Assembly: GCA_028823435.1 (NCBI GenBank)
Contig: JAPKBK010000124.1
Location: 1 to 5,468, forward strand
Direction of reading: 5' to 3'
From: Flavobacteriales bacterium
Lineage (GTDB): Bacteria; Bacteroidota; Bacteroidia; Flavobacteriales_D; Sanyastnellaceae
DNA: 5,468 bases
This document shows, in pieces, positions 1-5,468 of this stretch. Both the position numbers and the translations under genes were made by a program. The notes beneath the pieces were generated by a model, which saw nothing but the letters and a program-made list of their open reading frames with translations, did no database searches and was not told the DNA's origin. Numbering within the stretch: position 1 is the first letter of the stretch; each line of letters begins with the position of its first letter.

Positions 1-1038
1 AACTTTTTGGTTTTTGCGCGTGCCCGTCATTCACGTAACCGTGGGAGTGATTTGTTCGGGGCATTGCGAGGAGAAGATGGGGCGTGGGGAAAGCCTTTCC
101 TCTTGCCCGGAAAAATCAATACACCGTTCGAAGAAGAATCGCCCTTTTTACATCCAGATGGCAAAACCTTGTACTTCAGTAGCAACGGTCACCCTGGATT
201 GGGTGGCTTGGATATTTTTGTGTCACGTAAAAGTGAAGATGGACTCTGGGGAGCACCAGTCAACCTTGGGTACCCACTTAATACAAACCGCAACGAAAAC
301 AGTCTTCTCGTTGAGCCAGGAGGGGAGAAAGCAATATTTGCGACAAATAGGTCCACCCACAATGGAGATTTAGATCTTTGGCAATTTACGCTGCCTAAGG
401 AATCTCGTCCGACCTCAGTGGGCGTGCTGTCTGGAATCGTCTTGGACAAGACCTCACTACAACCCATTGAAGCGAACGTTGATCTTGTAAACGTTAAAAC
501 AGGCGCGTTTTTGGCCTCAGTCATCTCAAAGGCGATGTCTGGAGATGCAAACGGCTTCGTTCTGCCTCTTCCAGAAAAAGGCCGCTACAGTTTTGAAGTG
601 TCGCGTGAGGGGTATATGTTTAAAATTGATGATGTCTTTTCCATTGACTCATTGGATCGAGACAGACATATTGAAGTGGTTCTTGAAAAAATCAAACCAG
701 GCGCTTCAATTTCCATGAAGACCGTTCGATTTGAAAGTGGCAGTGCAGACCTTGCTGATGGTTACCAAACCGATCTTTCACGCTTGGTGATTTGGCTTCA
801 TTCCAATCCCACGTCTCACGTTCAAATTATAGGGCACACTGATAACATTGGCGCCAAGTCTGCGAATAAAGTACTCAGTACTTCTCGCGCGTTATCTGTC
901 ATGAATTTCCTTGTGTCACATTCCATACAACCCGAACGGCTTACGTATTCCGGGGTTGGAAGTTTGGCCCCAATAGGGACAAATGATACAGTTCAGGGGC
1001 GCTCGCAGAATAGGAGGGTGGAAATTGTTGTTAAATAG
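1..1038 (+). CDS. OmpA-family protein with PD40 repeats and regulatory domain, PorE-like (5' partial)
   Basis: The frame is open at the left edge, so the N-terminus is missing and the in-frame TTG at base 7 is not a credible start. The visible 345 residues hold three parts. Residues about 15-130 carry PD40/WD40-like beta-propeller blades (SPFLHPDGKTLYFSSN, then GLGGLDIFVS, and a second blade ending GDLDLWQF). Residues about 140-230 look like a carboxypeptidase-like regulatory domain (LSGIVLDKTSLQPIEANV, later GRYSFEVSREGY). Residues about 238-345 are an OmpA C-terminal peptidoglycan-binding domain (IIGHTDNIGAKSANK, LSTSRA, NRRVEIVVK). D281 and R296 match the conserved residues that bind diaminopimelate in this family. 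The protein probably sits in the periplasm or outer membrane, tethered to peptidoglycan. The T9SS component PorE of Porphyromonas has TPR, propeller, regulatory and OmpA domains in this order. Similar paralogues are common in Bacteroidota, so PorE is a resemblance, not an assignment. Whether TPR repeats precede is outside the window. Confidence 0.9.
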   Translation, partial: NFLVFARARHSRNRGSDLFGALRGEDGAWGKPFLLPGKINTPFEEESPFLHPDGKTLYFSSNGHPGLGGLDIFVSRKSEDGLWGAPVNLGYPLNTNRNENSLLVEPGGEKAIFATNRSTHNGDLDLWQFTLPKESRPTSVGVLSGIVLDKTSLQPIEANVDLVNVKTGAFLASVISKAMSGDANGFVLPLPEKGRYSFEVSREGYMFKIDDVFSIDSLDRDRHIEVVLEKIKPGASISMKTVRFESGSADLADGYQTDLSRLVIWLHSNPTSHVQIIGHTDNIGAKSANKVLSTSRALSVMNFLVSHSIQPERLTYSGVGSLAPIGTNDTVQGRSQNRRVEIVVK

Positions 1039-3082
1039 ACCAACGTAGAGACACATAGGCAGTCCTTGGTGGAGCGGGATTGTAAAACTTACCGTAGACA
1101 CCGTTCAGTTGAGGCCAGTCACTGTAGTCACTGTTTAATAGATTGTTTGCGCCCATCTCAACAACAATGTTTTTCGGCAGTTTTAAAACCACAGATGCAT
1201 TCATCACCACGTAGCTTTCCATCACGCTCGTTCCAAGGTTGTTTAACGGTGTTTCGCCAATGTATCTTGAGTCTAAATTAATTGATCCCCACTTGTGTTG
1301 AGACCAAATCTGTAAGCCTCCCGATGATTTGGGAGAGCCTGGAAGCGCATTTCCGGCATACGGTGTTTCTTCGCCGAATGAATGCAGAGAAAGCGCCCCA
1401 TAAGCTCTTAATTTTAGGTTTTCTATCACATTGTAATTGAGTTCAAACTCGATTCCGTTCATCTCTAAACCGCCTTCTACATTTTCAAATGCAACAGCAT
1501 CATTTGCTTGCACAATCTGCATGATCGCAGAATGTACAGTTTGGTGGTAGAATGTGAGTCTCACATTTAAGTCGTTTGACAATTGCGCACGAATTCCTGT
1601 TTCTGCACCGAAGGCCGATTCGCTATCTAAATCTGCAATTTGTCCGTCCTCTGGATTGACGAGCTCAAACGCAGTAGGGTCACTGAAGCCTGTACTTGCT
1701 TGAGCGAATACTGAATATCCAGGTTTCAATTCCCAGCTTGCACCTATTCTAGGTAGGAAGGTGTTGTGTGATTTGTCACTTAAATAAGGTGTCGCCTCAT
1801 CGATGTCCGAATAAAGAGAGCCATTCGTGTTTCTTGTTCTGTTGCTGAATGACATTTGGGTTTCAACACGCAAATCATCTCCTATCGTTGCAATCCAGCT
1901 GGTACTTGCAAAGTTTTGTGTTGCAGACATATTTAGGTCGTAACGCATCGGTATGATCACAGCGAGGGGAGAAGGTGCATCATCCCATTCTGTGATTTGT
2001 ACAATGTCATTTAACTGCATAAGCGTTACCTCAAAATCCAGGCCCCATGTGTCATTTTGAAATACATTTTTACTTCCCGAGGCAAGCAAGCTGTATCCAT
2101 ATCCCGACTCCTCTTTGTAGCCACTGTAAAAAGGTGATGTGCCATATGGATTGGCTTTCGTGGTGTTTCGGCCTAAAACAGAAGCCGATAAATCCCACCC
2201 GTTAGATGTTTTACGTGCATACTTATATCCGACCATGTCTCGAATACGATCCACGTGAGCGTTATAGTCTATTCCAGGAGATGCTGTAGGTAGCGTGTCT
2301 ACTTGAGCTTGTTTAATCGCACCTGGCAATGCCCAACTTCCATCATAATGACACGCGATGACAGTGTGGATTCCTCCGGCTTTATCATAGAAAGATCCAC
2401 TCAGATTGAATTGTTTTTTGTTGTTCCATTCCCAATCTCTGTACCCAGGATTGTCTGTGAGAACCATTGAAACATTGATTGCACCACGTTCAAATCCCTG
2501 ACTGACTCCGGCGGAAAACCGACTGTTAATCCCTGCAAAACTCAATCCATCTTCATTTTCATATCCATCCCCTCCAGTGCTTCCCATTTGCATATGTGCC
2601 CATGCCCCCAAGCCGGTTTTTAGATTTTTGCGACTGAAGATTTGAAGCGCGCCACCATATGCACCGCCGTAAGAAGCGGCTGACGGTCCGGTTACAAAAT
2701 TCACGGATTGAACGAAGTCGGGGTCGATAAGCTCTAGCGGAGAATTCCCGTCAGCTTCTGTTAAAATGAATCCATCCGAAAACAGCATTGTATTCCGAAC
2801 AGAATAGGGCGACCGCAAAGATGATCCGCGAACACTTAACCTACGTGACCCTCCATCTCCTCGTGTTTCCATCTTTACACTGGGAATGGAGTTAAGCGCT
2901 TGACTTAAATCAGAACTCGCAAAACCATGGAGTCTTAATGAATCAATTTCATGAAACACACCCGTCACAAGCTGCGCTGGTGTGTCAAGCCTGTATGCCT
3001 TGACTTCCGCAGGAGATATAAGGGTTTGGGCTGAAACAGATAAAATGAAAAAAGAAGCAATAAAAGTGAAATAAATCTTCAT
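1031..3082 (-). CDS. TonB-dependent outer-membrane receptor, possibly PqqU-like
   Basis: A complete gene of 683 residues starting at ATG 3082. Residues 1-18 form a signal peptide (hydrophobic IYFTFIASFFILSV, then SA before Q19). Residues about 40-150 are the plug domain: LSQALNSIPSVKMETRG, RRLSVRGSSLRSPYSVRN, LFSDGF, then DFVQSVNFVTGPSAASYGG and AYGGALQIFSRK. The remainder is a beta-barrel with the usual late motifs: FSDPTAFELVNPE, EVTLMQLND, SRYIGETPLNN, and NNLLNSDYSDWP near the end. The protein closes with KFYNPAPPRTAYVSLRWSI, matching the family's YxPxPxR-type C-terminal strand, though the last residue is isoleucine rather than the usual aromatic. It lacks the extra N-terminal domain and the roughly 1000-residue length of SusC-type receptors, and no SusD is next to it. 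Such receptors import scarce ligands using TonB energy. The gene lies 6 bases behind a PQQ-type sugar dehydrogenase and is probably cotranscribed with it. Its substrate may be PQQ; a siderophore or other small ligand is the main alternative. Confidence 0.93.
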   Translation of the reverse strand: MKIYFTFIASFFILSVSAQTLISPAEVKAYRLDTPAQLVTGVFHEIDSLRLHGFASSDLSQALNSIPSVKMETRGDGGSRRLSVRGSSLRSPYSVRNTMLFSDGFILTEADGNSPLELIDPDFVQSVNFVTGPSAASYGGAYGGALQIFSRKNLKTGLGAWAHMQMGSTGGDGYENEDGLSFAGINSRFSAGVSQGFERGAINVSMVLTDNPGYRDWEWNNKKQFNLSGSFYDKAGGIHTVIACHYDGSWALPGAIKQAQVDTLPTASPGIDYNAHVDRIRDMVGYKYARKTSNGWDLSASVLGRNTTKANPYGTSPFYSGYKEESGYGYSLLASGSKNVFQNDTWGLDFEVTLMQLNDIVQITEWDDAPSPLAVIIPMRYDLNMSATQNFASTSWIATIGDDLRVETQMSFSNRTRNTNGSLYSDIDEATPYLSDKSHNTFLPRIGASWELKPGYSVFAQASTGFSDPTAFELVNPEDGQIADLDSESAFGAETGIRAQLSNDLNVRLTFYHQTVHSAIMQIVQANDAVAFENVEGGLEMNGIEFELNYNVIENLKLRAYGALSLHSFGEETPYAGNALPGSPKSSGGLQIWSQHKWGSINLDSRYIGETPLNNLGTSVMESYVVMNASVVLKLPKNIVVEMGANNLLNSDYSDWPQLNGVYGKFYNPAPPRTAYVSLRWSI

Positions 3083-3088
3083 GAATAT

Positions 3089-4510
3089 TTACTTCAAAGT
3101 AAATGTACGCGTGATCGCCTGTGTGCCATTCTGCATGAATAAATAGTATGAGCCTCGCGCCAGATCTGTCACATTTAATTGAGCAGTAAGTTTATTGATT
3201 GACCCCGTGGCCGCTGTGCGTCCATTGTAATCAATCAATTTATAGGTTCCGCCTATTAATGATTCTGAAACTTCGATGGTCACAACATCAGAAGCAGGGT
3301 TTGGATATATAAGTGCATCCACATGGTCCGATTCAATGGTGTTTATTCCCTCAATCACTCCTGGGCGAAATTCCTTAATTATATTCGGTCCAGTTGCTGC
3401 GTAGGAAGGTCCATTTAGAGCCAAATAAACAGCTCCTGTATTTGGGTTGACACAAACGTCACGAACGCGTTGGTTAAACTCAGAAAAGTATTGGTCTTCA
3501 GATTCAACGCTCAATCCATCCTCACTGAGGTGAAGAATACTCAGTCTTTTACCACTGGGGTTTGCAAAACCACCTAAAACTGAAAGTAGAATACAATTAT
3601 CCCACGCTGGAATAGCAGGATGGTTATAGTATTCTATTCCGCTCACGGCAATACAAGGTGCCCAAGATCTTAGAGGTTCTTTCACATTAAACTCGTCACA
3701 AAAGGCATTCTCTGCTGCGCCACCGCAGGCGCCTTCAACCTCTGGCCATCCATAATTCCTGCCAGCCTCAATGATGTTAAATTCATCCCAGTTGCTCTGC
3801 CCGTGCTCTGAGCTGTAGATTGTCCCATCAGGTCCCAAGCATAGTCCTTGACTGTTTCTGTGCCCCCAGCTATAGACATAGCTGCCCGTCCAAGGATTGT
3901 CAGCAGGGACGGATCCATCGAGATTCAATCTGAGCATCTTTCCATTGTTTGAATTCAGATTCTGAGATGAAGCTCCACCATCTCCAGTGTCTCCAGTCGT
4001 CATAAGTAGCGTATTGTCCGGTAAAACCAACAGTCTAGATCCATTGTGAATCCCACCACCGTCAACGGTTAAAAGCACTTCTTCGTTAACCAAAGCAACA
4101 CCGTCCCAATCAAAAACACTTAATCTCTCAATGGCATTCGATCCGTTTGTTCCTGAATTGTATACGAGAAATACCTTAGGGGTGTTTTCCCAGTCTGGAT
4201 GCATCGCCATCCCTAACAATCCTGGTTCAACTCCACCTTCGTAAACGTTTAAGTTGAGAACATTCGAGTAAGCCCCAGTTTCTGGATCTATTCTCAATAC
4301 CTCACCAGGTCTAGTTGTCGCCCAAATCATTTCATCATGACCCCATAAGATCTCCCAGGGTGTTTCTATGCCTGTTACTAGGTCATATTCAGTAAGGATT
4401 GTTCCTTCAATATCCCAAGTGTCTTGAGCGATTGAATGGGAAGACAATGAGGCGGTTGCAAAAAGTGCAATACAAACTAACAGTTTGCGAAATGTGTAGG
4501 TATTAATCAT
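3089..4510 (-). CDS. Secreted PQQ-type sugar dehydrogenase (GSDH family) with T9SS type A sorting domain
   Basis: A 473-residue protein from ATG 4510. I prefer this start because it gives a compact signal peptide (RKLLVCIALFATASLSSHSIA, cut near A28). An in-frame TTG at 4537 would add nine residues and has GGAG only two bases upstream, too close to be a normal ribosome site. Residues about 40-385 form a six-bladed propeller of the glucose/sorbosone dehydrogenase family: EPGLLGMAMHPDW (95-107), IHNGSRLLVLPDN (154-166) with the likely catalytic base H155, TTGDTGDGG, WGHRNSQGL (215-223), SSEHGQSNWDEFNII, NYGWPEV, and QRVRDVCVNPNTGAVY with the R348-x-R350 pair expected to contact PQQ. The family oxidises aldoses to lactones using PQQ and calcium. 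Residues about 398-473 are a T9SS sorting domain opening with LIYPNPASDVV and ending in ITRTFTLK, so the enzyme should reach the surface or medium. Cys263, Cys271 and Cys286 could form a disulfide. The exact sugar and electron acceptor are unknown, and no cofactor-synthesis genes are in the window. Confidence 0.93.
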   Translation of the reverse strand: MINTYTFRKLLVCIALFATASLSSHSIAQDTWDIEGTILTEYDLVTGIETPWEILWGHDEMIWATTRPGEVLRIDPETGAYSNVLNLNVYEGGVEPGLLGMAMHPDWENTPKVFLVYNSGTNGSNAIERLSVFDWDGVALVNEEVLLTVDGGGIHNGSRLLVLPDNTLLMTTGDTGDGGASSQNLNSNNGKMLRLNLDGSVPADNPWTGSYVYSWGHRNSQGLCLGPDGTIYSSEHGQSNWDEFNIIEAGRNYGWPEVEGACGGAAENAFCDEFNVKEPLRSWAPCIAVSGIEYYNHPAIPAWDNCILLSVLGGFANPSGKRLSILHLSEDGLSVESEDQYFSEFNQRVRDVCVNPNTGAVYLALNGPSYAATGPNIIKEFRPGVIEGINTIESDHVDALIYPNPASDVVTIEVSESLIGGTYKLIDYNGRTAATGSINKLTAQLNVTDLARGSYYLFMQNGTQAITRTFTLK

Positions 4511-4640
4511 AAAAATAAAGATCGGTGAGCGTTTCAATTCTCCTGCAATTTACATGACTATTGATATAAAACAGGTAGGGATTAACTTTTGTTAATCAAT
4601 TTTCCCACACTCAGACGTAGACATGTTAGGTCACAATTAT
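4511..4640. other. Intergenic gap between GH13 gene and sugar dehydrogenase gene
   Basis: This 130-base AT-rich gap has no credible gene. No exact copy of the Bacteroidota promoter box TAnnTTTG exists on the minus strand here; the closest is TAATTGTG at 4632-4639, one mismatch, next to the amylase stop codon. The region directly before the ATG at 4510 is T-rich (ATCTTTATTTTT) with no Shine-Dalgarno sequence, as is usual in this phylum. The gap is long enough for a separate promoter, but read-through from the amylase gene is equally possible. It contains the inverted repeat listed separately. Confidence 0.6.
4580..4597. repeat. Perfect 7-bp inverted repeat, GATTAAC-TTTT-GTTAATC
   Basis: Both arms match without error around a 4-base spacer. 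It lies 43 bases downstream of the amylase stop codon and 69 bases upstream of the dehydrogenase ATG. The stem is AT-rich and weak, and no T-run follows it on the minus strand (CCTACCTG comes next), so it is a poor intrinsic terminator. The symmetry and position would also suit a binding site for a dimeric regulator. With only one copy visible, chance is also possible. Confidence 0.45.
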
Positions 4641-5468
4641 TTACTTAGAGCCCAAGCATATTGCACTAAGCTCGGGCAGCGAAACGAAACCGTCAGTTCC
4701 GATGTTTCCTTTTCCGGCAAGTTTAGTTAACGCGAAATCAACAGGGATAGAAACGGTTTTGTCAGACTTGTTAATGATGACGACACTCACTTCTGAAAGA
4801 TATGATCTGGTAATGATTAAAACATCGTCAGACTGCGTGACAAGATCACATGAACCATAGAGCAATGACATACGAGTACGACGTGTTTTTATCCACTCAG
4901 AAGTCCAAGAAAGAGTAGCTCCCTCTTCAAGAGTCAAGTCTTCAAAACGCATTTCACGCCTGTTGTCAGGGTCATTCCCACCGACATCTGCGATTTCATC
5001 CCCATAATAAATACAAGGAATGCCTGGCATTGCCATTAAATATGCCATTAAGATCCGCATTTTTTCAAATCCCTGTCCATTTTCTACGTGCTGAATGTTT
5101 TGTGTCCATCCTTCATATTTTCCGTTTCCCTCAGGGACGACACCACCGTCAGCAAGCGAAGTGAATCGGATGCGATCTTGATTTCCGGTAATGTTGCCCA
5201 TGAGATTGTGTGCTCCATACGCTTTCAAAGATTCTCTCGCAGATGCAGCTAGATTCTTAAAAGAGCCATTGTCAAAGGCAATCGCAGCAACAGCAGCATC
5301 ATAGTGGTTGAAGTCGAATTGTGCATCGAGCATGCCAGAGGAGATATAGCTCTTAATTAATTCGGGACTGCCATAGGTTTCTCCAATCTGAAAGAGGCGG
5401 CGATCCATCTCCCGGTTTGCCCGTTTCATTTTGGACAATATGTGTTCGGCTGTTTGAGGCTCGATTTG
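4641..5468 (-). CDS. Alpha-amylase-family glycoside hydrolase, GH13 (5' partial)
   Basis: The frame is open to the right edge, giving 275 visible residues; the TTG at 5438 is internal, not a start. The segment covers the second half of the catalytic barrel and a C-terminal domain. Residues 28-33 are IGETYG, with E30 as the likely general acid/base. Next come GMLDAQFDFNHYDAAV (45-60) and region IV as GNQDRIRF (95-102), where D98 is the likely transition-state stabiliser. Then PGIPCIYYGDEI (148-159) and GGNDPDNRREM (163-173) follow, a strong GH13 signature. Residues from about 195 to the end form the short beta-sandwich domain C (LIITRSYLSEVSVVIINKSD). The catalytic nucleophile (region II) and any signal peptide or lipobox lie outside the window. 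No T9SS sorting domain is present at the C-terminus, which ends ICLGSK, so if exported it is not by the same tag as its neighbour. The likely substrate is starch, glycogen or maltooligosaccharide, but GH13 is broad and the subfamily is not resolved here. Confidence 0.92.
   Translation of the reverse strand, partial: QIEPQTAEHILSKMKRANREMDRRLFQIGETYGSPELIKSYISSGMLDAQFDFNHYDAAVAAIAFDNGSFKNLAASARESLKAYGAHNLMGNITGNQDRIRFTSLADGGVVPEGNGKYEGWTQNIQHVENGQGFEKMRILMAYLMAMPGIPCIYYGDEIADVGGNDPDNRREMRFEDLTLEEGATLSWTSEWIKTRRTRMSLLYGSCDLVTQSDDVLIITRSYLSEVSVVIINKSDKTVSIPVDFALTKLAGKGNIGTDGFVSLPELSAICLGSK

Noticed and set aside
189..524. An open minus-strand frame of 111 codons inside the OmpA-family gene.
   Set aside because: It lies opposite a frame with clear PD40 and regulatory-domain motifs, and its own translation shows no recognisable domain; it is a shadow of the real gene.
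1117..1134. Perfect tandem repeat of the 9-mer AGTCACTGT.
   Set aside because: It lies inside the receptor gene and encodes the in-frame residues S-D-Y-S-D-W of a common barrel motif; two copies of three codons need no further explanation.
1031..3082. Reading the receptor as a SusC-type starch importer because an amylase is nearby.
   Set aside because: The protein is 683 residues instead of about 1000, lacks the N-terminal carboxypeptidase-like domain, and no SusD gene adjoins it.
3682..3918. A 78-codon open frame on the minus strand within the sugar dehydrogenase gene.
   Set aside because: It is out of frame with the conserved WGHRN and SSEHG motifs encoded by the same bases and has no domain or start signal of its own.
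4511..4537. A TTG start at 4537 that would extend the sugar dehydrogenase by nine residues, with GGAG just upstream.
   Set aside because: GGAG is only two bases from TTG, the extension adds residues before an already normal signal peptide, and this phylum rarely depends on Shine-Dalgarno sites. ATG 4510 is the simpler start.
4561..4591. Plus-strand promoter-like pair: TTG at 4561 and TAACTTTTG at 4583-4591, spaced 19 bases apart.
   Set aside because: The second box has one base too many compared with TAnnTTTG, overlaps the palindrome, and would drive transcription only antisense to the amylase gene, with no gene to serve.

Overview
The window reads as part of a Bacteroidota chromosome, most likely Flavobacteriales-like. 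The reasons are a C-terminal type IX secretion (T9SS) sorting domain on one gene, an OmpA protein with the PD40/regulatory-domain layout typical of this phylum, Bacteroidota-style signal peptides ending in A-Q, and AT-rich start regions without a Shine-Dalgarno sequence. I see no RNA genes, CRISPR array, insertion sequence or attachment site.

Layout: (1) bases 1-1038, plus strand, the 3' part of a cell-wall-anchored OmpA-family protein (PD40 repeats, carboxypeptidase-like regulatory domain, OmpA C-terminal domain). This order resembles the C-terminal part of the T9SS component PorE. (2) 1031-3082, minus strand, a complete 683-residue TonB-dependent outer-membrane receptor whose stop codon region overlaps that of gene 1 by 8 bases. 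(3) 3089-4510, minus strand, a complete secreted PQQ-type sugar dehydrogenase carrying a T9SS sorting domain, only 6 bases upstream of the receptor. (4) 4511-4640, an intergenic gap with a perfect 7-bp inverted repeat. (5) 4641-5468, minus strand, the C-terminal 275 residues of an alpha-amylase-family (GH13) glycoside hydrolase that runs off the right edge.

Genes 5, 3 and 2 point the same way and suggest a sugar module: an amylase releases glucose or maltooligosaccharides, a secreted quinoprotein oxidises an aldose, and a TonB-dependent receptor imports something linked to that reaction. There is no SusD-like partner and the receptor lacks the extra N-terminal domain of SusC proteins, so a starch-oligosaccharide importer is not the best reading. 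The most interesting hypothesis is that the receptor brings in the cofactor PQQ itself, as PqqU (YncD) does in Escherichia coli. Size, plug layout and C-terminal motif fit this, but the substrate cannot be proven from sequence alone.
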